Origin: Sphingomonadaceae bacterium
GTDB lineage: Bacteria; Pseudomonadota; Alphaproteobacteria; Sphingomonadales; Sphingomonadaceae
Assembly: GCA_019454625.1 (NCBI GenBank)
Contig: JACFNY010000011.1
Coordinates: forward strand, 1-15,550
Direction of reading: 5' to 3'
Length of the DNA: 15,550 bases
Shown: positions 1 to 6,391 of the stretch, piece after piece
Position numbering within the stretch: position 1 is the first letter of the stretch
Layout of the letters: each line of letters starts with the position of its first letter
Position numbers and translations under genes: made by a program
The notes under the pieces: generated by a model
What the model was told of the DNA's origin: nothing
The model's input: only the letters and a program-made list of their open reading frames with translations
Database searches by the model: none

Positions 1-864
1 CCCATGAAGACGAGATCGAACTGCTGGTCGCCCCAGACGAGATAGGCGTTGAAGATCTGGTTGTTGGGCACGATCGCGACCGCCAGCACCGGGATCAGCA
101 GCAGGAGCGCGATCACCGCAGGCCAGTCGCCCTTCTCCAGCTTCGGCGCGGCGGCGGTACGCTTGCCCTGCGGCGCGAAATGCTCGCGCGGCAGGTGCTT
201 CTGCCCGGCGAGGTAGATTCCAAGCGCGATCAGCATACCGACCCCCGCCGCGCCGAAGCCCCAGTGCCAGCCGACCGTCTCGCCGAGCGTGCCGACGACG
301 AGCGGCGAGGCGATGACGCCCGCGTTGATGCCGAGGTAGAAGATCTGGAAGGCATCCGCGCGCCTGAGGTCGCCGGGGCCGTAGAGCGCGCCGACCTGGC
401 TCGCGATGTTGCCCTTGAACATGCCGCTGCCGAGCACCAGGCAGAGCAGCGCGAACAGGAACGCCGCCTCGAACGCCATCAGGAAATGGCCGAGCGCCAT
501 CGTCACCGCGCCGAGCAGCACCGTGCGCCGCTTGCCAAGCACGCGGTCGGCGAGGAAGCCGCCGAGGATCGGCGTCAGGTACACTCGCCGCATAGGTGCC
601 GAAGATCGCCGAGGCGAGCGCCTGCCCCTCGATGCCACCGTAGAGCGCGCTGAACGGCCGGAACAGCGCCACGCTCTCGACATGCCCCGGAAGCAGAAGC
701 CCCTTCGTCATGTAGAGCACGAGCAGCGCCTGCATCCCGTAGAAGGAGAAGCGCTCCCACGCCTCGGTGAAGGCGAGATAGCCGAGCCCGACCGGGTGCC
801 CGAGGAAGCGGCGGTCCTCCGTCATGTGGATCGCCTCGGGCTCCGCGTCTTCCGAAATCGTCAT
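1..864 (-). pseudogene. POT/PTR family proton-dependent peptide transporter, N-terminal part, frameshifted and cut by the window edge
   Basis: This is an inner-membrane symporter that would import di- and tripeptides with protons. The start is the ATG at 864-862, preceded by GGGGGAG. The first frame gives the family hallmark [19 protein letters not shown] (about residues 35-53). Up to GTYAAS it reads like a POT protein. Past about 585 that frame turns into arginine-rich shadow sequence, although it stays open. The transporter sequence resumes in another frame from 584 down to 3, with [20 protein letters not shown], then [33 protein letters not shown] and [18 protein letters not shown]. Two bases appear lost (or one gained) around 582-588. 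The 3' end lies outside the window. The gene is divergent from an exported peptidase. The family call is firm; whether the frameshift is biological or a sequencing error is not decidable here. Confidence 0.85.
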
Positions 865-865
865 C

Positions 866-893
866 TTGCACTCCCCCGCGCCCACCCTATCGT
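866..893 (+). promoter_or_regulatory. Candidate promoter for the DUF885 gene in the 80-bp divergent spacer
   Basis: In the spacer between the transporter start (864) and the peptidase start (945), TTGCAC (866-871) and TATCGT (888-893) stand 16 bp apart and resemble a housekeeping promoter on the plus strand. The -35 element lies just upstream of the transporter's start codon and ribosome binding site. The match is moderate and I infer it only from spacing and similarity. No convincing minus-strand promoter stood out. Confidence 0.2.
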
Positions 894-944
894 GCGGGCG
901 TATAACAGCATCCCCAAGGGACCCATATAAAAAGGGAGACCCAC

Positions 945-2696
945 ATGAAACCCGGCCTCATCGCGATCGGCCTGTCTGTCGCCGCACCCGGCGCATGGGC
1001 GGCGCCCGCCGCCGACTTCACGAAGCTGCGCGACGACATCTGGCAGATGACGCTCGCCGAGAACCCGCGCCTCGCCACCAGCCTCGGCGACCGGCGCGGC
1101 GACGGCAGGCTCGACGACATCTCGCTTGCTGGATACGAGCGCCGCCTCGCCGCGGACAAGGCGTTCCTGAAACGCCTCGACGCCATTTCCATCGACGCGC
1201 TGCCGAAGGCCGACCGCATCGACTATCGCATCCTCAGGCGCAGCCTCGAAAGCAGCGTCGAGGGCGCGGCGTTCGGGCAGGAACGCACCGTGCTGTTCAC
1301 CAACCGCTACGGCTGGCACATGGCGTTCGCGGGCCTTGCCGACGACTCCCCGTTCTTCAACAAGGCGGACTACGAAAGCTACGTCGGCCGCCTCGAAGCC
1401 TACGGCAGGCAGAACGCCGACGGCATCGCCGTCACCCGCCGCGCCATCGCCGAAGGCTTCACGCAGCCGTGCGTGCCGATGGCGGGCTTCGAGAAGACGA
1501 TCGAAGGCCGCATCGCGCCGAGCGCCGGGCAGAGCAGCTTCATGTACCCGTTCCGCGCGAAGCCTGCGACGATTCCGGAGGGCGACTGGCAGGCGCTGAA
1601 GGCGCGCGCGGCAAAAGCCGTGGAGACCGTGGTGACGCCCGCCTACCGCGATTTCCTGAAATTCTACACGTCCGAATACGCGCCCAGGTGCCGCAAGAGC
1701 GTCGGCATAGCGGCGACCAAGGACGGCGCTGCCTATTACGCCTACCGCATCCGCCAGCAGACGACGACGGAGCGGACGGCGGAGGAGATTCACCGGCTCG
1801 GCCTCAGCGAGGTCGCGCGCATCCGCGCCGAAATGGACGCCGTGGTGCAAAAGTCGGGCTTCAAGGGCGACCGCAAGGCCTACATCGCCATGCTGCGCAC
1901 CGACCCGCGATATTACGCGAAGACCGGCGAGGAGCTGATGCTGCGCGCGGGCGCGCTCGCCAAGACCGTCGACGGCCATTTGCCGAAGCTGTTCGGGCGC
2001 CTGCCGCGCCTGCCCTACACGGTGCTGCCGATCCCCGACGATCAGGCGGCGGGCAACACCACCGCCTATTACGAGCCCGGCGCCATCGCCGCGGGCCGCG
2101 CTGGCGTCTACCGCGTCAACCTCACCGAGCTCGACCAGCGCCCGCTGTTCGAGCTGCCGTCGCTCGGCGTCCATGAGGCGGTGCCCGGCCACCACCTCCA
2201 GATCGCGCTCCAGCAGGAGCTCGACCTCCACGATTTCCGCAAGCACGGCGCGTTCTTCACCGCGTTCGTGGAAGGCTGGGGCCTCTACTCCGAACGCCTC
2301 GGCATCGAGATGGGCCTCTACGACACGCCGGAGAAGAACATGGGCCGCCTCTCCTACGAGATGTGGCGGGCCTGCCGCCTCGTCGTCGACACCGGCATCC
2401 ACGCCAGGGGCTGGACCAAGCAGCAGGCGGTGGACTTCATGCTGGAGAACACCGCGCTCTCCGCGGCGAACGTCGACGCCGAGGTGAACCGCTACATCAC
2501 GTGGCCGGGGCAGGCGCTCGCCTACAAGATCGGCGAGCTCAAGTTCCGCGAGCTGCGCGCCCGCGCGGAGGCGGCACTGGGGGACACGTTCGACATCCGC
2601 GCCTTCCACGACGCGGTTCTCGAAAACGGCGCGGTGCCGCTCGACGTGCTGGAGGCGTATTTCGACGAATGGCTCGCAGCGCGGAAAGCCGCGTGA
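945..2696 (+). CDS. Exported DUF885 family protein, putative zinc peptidase
   Basis: This 583-residue protein belongs to the DUF885 family, a group of predicted metallopeptidase-like enzymes in the periplasm or outer membrane whose substrates are poorly known. A short signal peptide is visible, with a hydrophobic stretch at residues 4-19 and a likely cleavage after AWA. The family's central motif is [10 protein letters not shown] at residues 410-419 (H410, E411, H416, H417), the probable metal and catalytic site. Downstream are [10 protein letters not shown] and the C-terminal [20 protein letters not shown]. Length is normal for the family. The start at 945 follows AAAGGGAGA at a good distance and gives the signal peptide. 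It is divergent from a peptide transporter, which suggests a role in peptide breakdown before uptake; that link is inference. It is not a lipoprotein, since no lipobox cysteine is seen. Confidence 0.9.
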   Translation: MKPGLIAIGLSVAAPGAWAAPAADFTKLRDDIWQMTLAENPRLATSLGDRRGDGRLDDISLAGYERRLAADKAFLKRLDAISIDALPKADRIDYRILRRSLESSVEGAAFGQERTVLFTNRYGWHMAFAGLADDSPFFNKADYESYVGRLEAYGRQNADGIAVTRRAIAEGFTQPCVPMAGFEKTIEGRIAPSAGQSSFMYPFRAKPATIPEGDWQALKARAAKAVETVVTPAYRDFLKFYTSEYAPRCRKSVGIAATKDGAAYYAYRIRQQTTTERTAEEIHRLGLSEVARIRAEMDAVVQKSGFKGDRKAYIAMLRTDPRYYAKTGEELMLRAGALAKTVDGHLPKLFGRLPRLPYTVLPIPDDQAAGNTTAYYEPGAIAAGRAGVYRVNLTELDQRPLFELPSLGVHEAVPGHHLQIALQQELDLHDFRKHGAFFTAFVEGWGLYSERLGIEMGLYDTPEKNMGRLSYEMWRACRLVVDTGIHARGWTKQQAVDFMLENTALSAANVDAEVNRYITWPGQALAYKIGELKFRELRARAEAALGDTFDIRAFHDAVLENGAVPLDVLEAYFDEWLAARKAA

Positions 2697-2703
2697 GGCA
2701 TCC

Positions 2704-2733
2704 GCGGCCGGTCAGGCGCCGCTGACCAGCCGC
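2704..2733. terminator. Bidirectional hairpin across the convergent stops of the DUF885 and regulator genes
   Basis: GCGGC (2704-2708) and GGTCAG (2710-2715) pair with CTGACC (2722-2727) and GCCGC (2729-2733), with one C/A mismatch and a 6-nt loop GCGCCG. The stem lies just past the DUF885 stop and includes the stop codon of the opposing regulator gene. There is no clear T tract on either side, so it may end transcription only weakly or protect 3' ends. Confidence 0.5.
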
Positions 2734-4334
2734 AGCCATGCGATGCTCCGTTCGAGCACGTGCGGCGCGAGCGGCAGCGGGTCGAAAATGCTCTCCGGGT
2801 TCTCGGCATAATGCGGATCGGCGGCCACGACCCGGTCCCACTCGCCGCGCGCCTCCGCCGCCCGCCCGGCGCGGGCGAGCGCCATCGCCAGCATGGCGTG
2901 CTGCAACGGCGGCCCGGAGGGCGACTGGAAATCCTCGGCGGCGGACAGCGCGGCGTCGGCATCGTCGCGCGCGACCGCCGCGAAGAACAATCCCGACTGC
3001 ACCCATTGCGGCGGGTTGGCGTGAAGCGAAAGCGCCTTGCGCAGCACCGCCTCGCCGTCGGCGTCGCCCATCATGATCTTGAACATGCCGACCCCGGCCA
3101 TGAATTCCGGGTTGTTGCCGTTGTAGTAGACGACACGGTCCGCCGCGGCGCGCGCCTGCCGGTCGAGCCCGAGATAGAGCGAGCTCCGCATCACCGAATA
3201 TTGCGCGCCTGGATCGTTGGGTTGCAGCTCGACCGATTTCAGCGCCTCGCCGTGCGCCTGCGCCAGCAGGTCCGCGCGTTCCTTGCCGGAGAGCTTCAGC
3301 GCATCCTGCGCCATGAACCACGACCGGGCGCCGTGCGCCATCGCCGACTTGGGGTCTCCCGCTCTCCACTTCATCACGCAGCCGCGAACCGCCGGTTCGT
3401 CCTCCGGCGGCATCATGCGCCAGTAGGCCCTCAGCGCCAGCCAGCAGCCGTAGGGCGTGTCGATGTCGATGTCGCGCTGGTCGCCGTCGTTGTGGATGAC
3501 GCCCGAGGGCTGCGCGAGCCGCGCGCTCACGGTCGCGGCCACCTCGTCAACGTCGAACAGCCTGCCCTCGACGGGCGCGCGCAGGCCCGAACGCGACCAG
3601 ACCACGCGGCCGGTGCCGAGGCTGGTGAGCGTGATGTTGATGCGCGTGCCGCCGGGCACGGCGCGAAGCGTCGTGTCGATCCGGTAGTCGGTGCCGGGCG
3701 ACGGCGTGCGGACGACATCAATGGCGGTGAAGCGGTCGAGTCCCTCCCCGAGGCTCGCGGCGAGATCGACGGCCGCGTCGCGCTGCGGCTGCGCCGCGTC
3801 GAGCGCGGTCGCGGGCGCCAGATAGATCGTCGGGAAGTTGCGGACGCGCCAGGGGTTCCCGCCCGTGCGCCACAGGAACAGCGCCGCCAGCAGGACCGCG
3901 AGCGCCGCGACGCCGAGCGCGGCATAGCGCACCGTGCTTGCTTTCGGCCCGGGGATCTCGGGCGCCGGCGGGGCCGGCGCCTCGCCGACGAATTCGACCG
4001 CATAGCCGCCGCTCGGCACGCGGATCTGGATGCCGCCCGCGGGCGCCGCGTGCGCGTAGTGCGCGTCCAGCAGCTTGCGCAGGCGCGCGACCTGAACGCG
4101 GGGATAGGAATCGGTCTGCGGATCGAAATCCGCCTCGCGCCCGAGCGCCTCGACCGCGATGGCGTAGGACTTCAGCTTGTCGCCGCGCCCCGCGAGCGTT
4201 TCCGTGACGAGGAAGCGAAGCAGCCGCCGCATCACGGGCGCCCGCTGGAACGCCGGATCGGCCTCGATCGCCTCGAGTTCCGCGTCCACCTTCCGCCGCA
4301 CGGCGTCGCCCGGATGGATCGGGTCGTGGTGCAT
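2712..4334 (-). CDS. Membrane-anchored winged-helix transcriptional regulator with helical (TPR-like) C-terminal region
   Basis: This 540-residue protein has the layout of a ToxR/CadC-like one-component regulator. Residues about 30-118 resemble a family often found fused to TPRs in alphaproteobacteria: MRRLLRFLVTETLAG, then DPQTDSYPRVQVARLRKLLDAHY, which is like an OmpR-type recognition helix, and IQIRVPSGGYAVEF, which is like the wing hairpin. A proline-rich linker follows, then one transmembrane helix at about 137-155. The rest, about 385 residues, would be periplasmic and ends in alpha-helical repeats rich in Ala and Leu (about 330-530) that could be TPRs. I chose ATG 4334 over the in-frame TTG at 4337 because GGAGGT sits 6-7 nt upstream. 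It is convergent with the DUF885 gene, and no target is evident. Such proteins are sometimes mislabelled as adenylate cyclases; no cyclase domain is present. Confidence 0.75.
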   Translation of the reverse strand: MHHDPIHPGDAVRRKVDAELEAIEADPAFQRAPVMRRLLRFLVTETLAGRGDKLKSYAIAVEALGREADFDPQTDSYPRVQVARLRKLLDAHYAHAAPAGGIQIRVPSGGYAVEFVGEAPAPPAPEIPGPKASTVRYAALGVAALAVLLAALFLWRTGGNPWRVRNFPTIYLAPATALDAAQPQRDAAVDLAASLGEGLDRFTAIDVVRTPSPGTDYRIDTTLRAVPGGTRINITLTSLGTGRVVWSRSGLRAPVEGRLFDVDEVAATVSARLAQPSGVIHNDGDQRDIDIDTPYGCWLALRAYWRMMPPEDEPAVRGCVMKWRAGDPKSAMAHGARSWFMAQDALKLSGKERADLLAQAHGEALKSVELQPNDPGAQYSVMRSSLYLGLDRQARAAADRVVYYNGNNPEFMAGVGMFKIMMGDADGEAVLRKALSLHANPPQWVQSGLFFAAVARDDADAALSAAEDFQSPSGPPLQHAMLAMALARAGRAAEARGEWDRVVAADPHYAENPESIFDPLPLAPHVLERSIAWLRLVSGA

Positions 4335-4385
4335 CAAAAGACCTCCCTCCCCCCAGCCGTTGCCGCAACGCGACCGTTCCCCTGA

Positions 4386-4413
4386 TTGTTACGAGCCGGA
4401 AACGTCCTAACAT
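4386..4413 (+). promoter_or_regulatory. Weak candidate promoter reading toward the PilZ leader
   Basis: TTGTTA (4386-4391) and TAACAT (4408-4413) are 16 bp apart on the plus strand, in the A/T-richer stretch just upstream of the regulator gene. It would start a transcript near 4420 that enters the inverted-repeat-rich spacer. It is similar to a housekeeping promoter but far from perfect. Confidence 0.2.
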
Positions 4414-4417
4414 TCCG

Positions 4418-4589
4418 TTAAAAAGCGCAGGCGCATGATTTCACGGGAAAGTTCAGCGCTCCCGGAACCTCGCCGAAACCTCCGATGTAACGGTTACAAC
4501 CAGCCGCCCGCCGCCCGTGACGACACCGTCACCAAAGCGAGGCGCAAGGCCGAATCTACCGCAAGGTTGGAGTCCGGCAACCGGTTTTT
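4418..4589 (+). ncRNA. Possible small RNA in the intergenic region (speculative)
   Basis: This stretch has no convincing protein signal but a series of inverted repeats: CGGGA/TCCCG at 4444-4464, TGTAAC-G-GTTACA at 4486-4498, a perfect GTGACG/CGTCAC hairpin with a four-base loop at 4517-4532, and GGTTG/CAACC at 4565-4582 followed by GG and five Ts (4585-4589), which resembles a weak intrinsic terminator. A candidate promoter lies just upstream. Together these fit an RNA of roughly 170 nt. Equally, it could be untranslated leader plus operator sites. I do not recognise a known RNA family. Confidence 0.22.
4486..4498. promoter_or_regulatory. Perfect 13-bp dyad TGTAACGGTTACA, operator candidate
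   Basis: TGTAAC and GTTACA are exact reverse complements around a single G. It stands in the spacer between the divergent regulator (start 4334) and PilZ (start 4808) genes and is the most symmetric short element there. A dyad this short could bind a dimeric repressor, but no binding protein can be named. Confidence 0.3.
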
Positions 4590-4649
4590 ACTTCCGCCCG
4601 AACCGTTCATCCGATTTCCTGTCCCACAGAACGAAACGCCAACACGTTC

Positions 4650-4753
4650 GGCCGCGATCCTGTTCCTCTCAACCGATCGCGGCCACACCCCGGCGGCGGC
4701 GACTGCGTCCTCCGAAGTCGCCGCCGCAAACCTGCCGGAAACGCGGCCGGAGG
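4650..4753 (+). promoter_or_regulatory. Structured leader of the PilZ gene: two tandem hairpins with TCCTC loops
   Basis: The first hairpin pairs GGCCGCGATC (4650-4659) perfectly with GATCGCGGCC (4675-4684) across a 15-nt pyrimidine-rich loop. The second pairs GCGGCGGCGACT (4693-4704) perfectly with AGTCGCCGCCGC (4716-4727) across an 11-nt loop. Both loops contain TCCTC, which resembles an anti-Shine-Dalgarno sequence. The second loop's CCTCCG (4709-4714) can also pair with CGGAGG at 4748-4753, giving a possible pseudoknot. The PilZ ribosome binding site follows at 4794-4800. Stems of 10 and 12 perfect pairs next to each other are unlikely to be chance even at this G+C. It could be a translation-control leader or an independent small RNA of the CCUCC-loop type known in alphaproteobacteria. 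No T tract follows, so a terminator is less likely. Confidence 0.5.
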
Positions 4754-4807
4754 GGCGTTGGCGACGAAGAACAGAACGAGTTGCATCAAGGCAGGGGGAG
4801 AACCGGA

Positions 4808-5089
4808 ATGATCGACGAAGGCGATGCGCGCGGACGGGTTTCCACCCGCATGTCCGGGGCGATCACCGTCGGCCGGCGGCGCAGCACGGTCGCCGTCCGC
4901 AACATTTCCACGGGCGGCGCCATGATCGAGCTGCCGTCGCCGCCCGAGGAGGGCACGCGCATCCGGTTCGAAACCGAGACCACCGGCAAGCTCGACGCGC
5001 GCGTCGTCTGGGTGATCGGCAATCGCTGCGGGCTGGTGTTCGAGCGCTCGGCCGCGAAGCCGGCGCGCCGGGAAGCCGCGACCGCCTGA
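4808..5089 (+). CDS. Single-domain PilZ protein, probable c-di-GMP receptor
   Basis: This 93-residue protein is a stand-alone PilZ domain. It has both parts of the c-di-GMP-binding signature: RxxxR as R10-V-S-T-R14, and the [D/N]xSxxG motif as N32-I-S-T-G-G37. The following beta-rich stretch (EEGTRIRFETETTGKLDARVVWVIGNRCGLVFE) is typical of the barrel. The frame is open much further upstream to 4517, but the PilZ domain begins here, and GGGGGAG at 4794-4800 is 7 nt from this ATG, so I take 4808 as the start. Such proteins act in the cytoplasm and relay c-di-GMP levels to motility, exopolysaccharide or cell-cycle targets. Its leader contains two strong hairpins. The convergent neighbour is a glycosyltransferase, but no direct link is shown. 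Confidence 0.85.
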   Translation: MIDEGDARGRVSTRMSGAITVGRRRSTVAVRNISTGGAMIELPSPPEEGTRIRFETETTGKLDARVVWVIGNRCGLVFERSAAKPARREAATA

Positions 5090-5101
5090 ACCGTTAGGCG
5101 G
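5082..5101. terminator. Bidirectional hairpin between convergent PilZ and glycosyltransferase genes
   Basis: CCGCCT (5082-5087) pairs perfectly with AGGCGG (5096-5101) across an 8-nt loop. The stem includes the PilZ stop codon and lies 6 bp before the opposing gene's stop. It is placed as expected for a shared terminator, though it lacks a run of Ts. Confidence 0.45.
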
Positions 5102-5107
5102 CGACCC

Positions 5108-6271
5108 TCACGTAGCGTCCATCGCGGCGCCCATCGCGCGGGCATAGATCTCGCGGTAGCGCGCCACCATCACCGCCTCGTCGTACTCGGCGACCACGCG
5201 CGCGCGGTTCGCTGCGCCGAGCTCGGCGCGCAGCAGCGGATCGCCGATCATGCGCGCGAGCAGCCTCGCGAACACCATGTCGTCGTCGACACGCGCGATC
5301 ATCGGCCGGTTGCGTTCGGAAACGATGGCGCGAACGTCCCCCACATCGGTGGCGACCGCGGGAAGGCCCGCCGCCATCGCCTCGACGAGGCTCAGGGGGA
5401 ACTGCTCGCTGTCGGACGACAGCGCGAAGATGTCGAAATGGCCGACGCAGGTCTCGGGCCTGCCGATGAACCCCGGCATGAGAAGCCGGTCGGCGACGCC
5501 CGCGTCCGCTGCGGCGGCGAGGATCGTCTCCCGCTCCGGCCCTTCGCCGACGATGACGAGGCGCGCGGGCACGGAGACGATGCGCGTCGCCGCCGCGAAG
5601 GCGCGGACGAGGCGCGGCAGGTTCTTCACCTTGCGCAGGCCCGCGAGCGTGCCCACCACGACCTCGCCTTCGCGCCGCGCGAAGCCCGGGATGCTATCCG
5701 CGGGCGGCGGCGCGGAGAACAGCGCGCTGTCGATGCCGTTCGGAATGCGCACGACACGGGCGCGCGGCTGTTTCCACGAGCCGAGCGCGATCCGCTCCAG
5801 CACCTGCGAGGGGACGACGAGCGCGCTTGCCGAGGGCAGCGCGAGGCGCCGGTAGAGCACGCGCGCGGGTTTCTGCCGCACCGCCTCGTCGTCGTTGAAG
5901 CCGTCCTCGTGGTGGACGAGCGGCCGGCGCGCGAACAGCCGGTTCGCCATCACGCCGTCGAGCGCCCCCCAGTTGTAGGTGAGCACGAGGTCGTAGTTGC
6001 CGCGCGCGATCGCCGCGCCGATCGCCTTCAGCTTGCCGGGCGTCAGCCGTCCGGCGAGCGGCGGGAAATCCCGGAGCACGCGCGCGTCCACGTCGGGAGC
6101 GATCTGCCGGGCGGCCCCCTCGGCGTCCGGCACCGCGCTCACGATGTCGTGCGCGCAGGCGTCGCCGAACGCGTTCATCAGGCGCACGGCGCGCGCTTCC
6201 TTGCCGCCCAGCGCGAAGGTCGAATGCAGGTGCAGCAGGCGGGGCCGGCTGGAAGGCGGCGTCACGGACAT
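5108..6271 (-). CDS. GT4 family glycosyltransferase
   Basis: This 387-residue protein is a GT-B fold, retaining glycosyltransferase that transfers a sugar from a nucleotide donor, probably at the inner face of the membrane during glycan assembly. The N-terminal glycine-rich loop is at ALGGKEARAVRL (20-31). RIPNGID (175-181) is the usual inter-domain motif, and VGTLAGLRKVKNLPRLV (206-222) holds the phosphate-contacting residues. The family's E-x7-E signature is E289...E297, within SEQFPLSLVEAMAAGLPAVATDVGDV. The full length is present and the frame is intact. The start at 6271 has no Shine-Dalgarno sequence, but a TATAAG box ends 8 nt before it, so the transcript may be leaderless. The next gene, divergent, is an asparagine-synthetase-like protein of the kind often found in polysaccharide loci. 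Donor and acceptor cannot be predicted. Confidence 0.88.
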   Translation of the reverse strand: MSVTPPSSRPRLLHLHSTFALGGKEARAVRLMNAFGDACAHDIVSAVPDAEGAARQIAPDVDARVLRDFPPLAGRLTPGKLKAIGAAIARGNYDLVLTYNWGALDGVMANRLFARRPLVHHEDGFNDDEAVRQKPARVLYRRLALPSASALVVPSQVLERIALGSWKQPRARVVRIPNGIDSALFSAPPPADSIPGFARREGEVVVGTLAGLRKVKNLPRLVRAFAAATRIVSVPARLVIVGEGPERETILAAAADAGVADRLLMPGFIGRPETCVGHFDIFALSSDSEQFPLSLVEAMAAGLPAVATDVGDVRAIVSERNRPMIARVDDDMVFARLLARMIGDPLLRAELGAANRARVVAEYDEAVMVARYREIYARAMGAAMDAT

Positions 6272-6279
6272 GGTTTCGG

Positions 6280-6308
6280 CTTATAGCAGTGTTGAAACAC
6301 CGATAAAG
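6280..6308 (-). promoter_or_regulatory. Candidate leaderless promoter of the glycosyltransferase gene with internal dyad
   Basis: On the minus strand, TATAAG (6285-6280) sits 8 nt before the ATG at 6271, so transcription would begin at or next to the start codon. A weak -35 (CTTTAT or TTTATC near 6308-6302) is at 16-17 bp. Between them lies the dyad GTGTT-GA-AACAC (plus strand, 6289-6300), a possible operator. The absence of a ribosome binding site agrees with a leaderless message. Confidence 0.35.
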
Positions 6309-6391
6309 GCGTGACAAAGCGCCGAAAATTAACGATCAGGCGGCATTCGCCACGGATGCGCCAAGGGGCGCGAACAAGGAAACGGGACGGC

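Noticed and set aside
861..2609. 582-codon minus-strand open frame opposite the DUF885 gene
   Set aside because: No domain, and the plus-strand frame has a signal peptide and the HEAVPGHH motif.
2760..4385. 541-codon plus-strand open frame opposite the regulator
   Set aside because: Arg/His/Asp-rich shadow; the minus-strand frame has a DNA-binding domain, a membrane helix and a good ribosome binding site.
4435..4807. Possible N-terminal extension or separate small protein upstream of PilZ
   Set aside because: The in-frame upstream stretch has no domain, contains the hairpins, and has no ribosome binding site; the PilZ fold begins at 4808 with a strong one.
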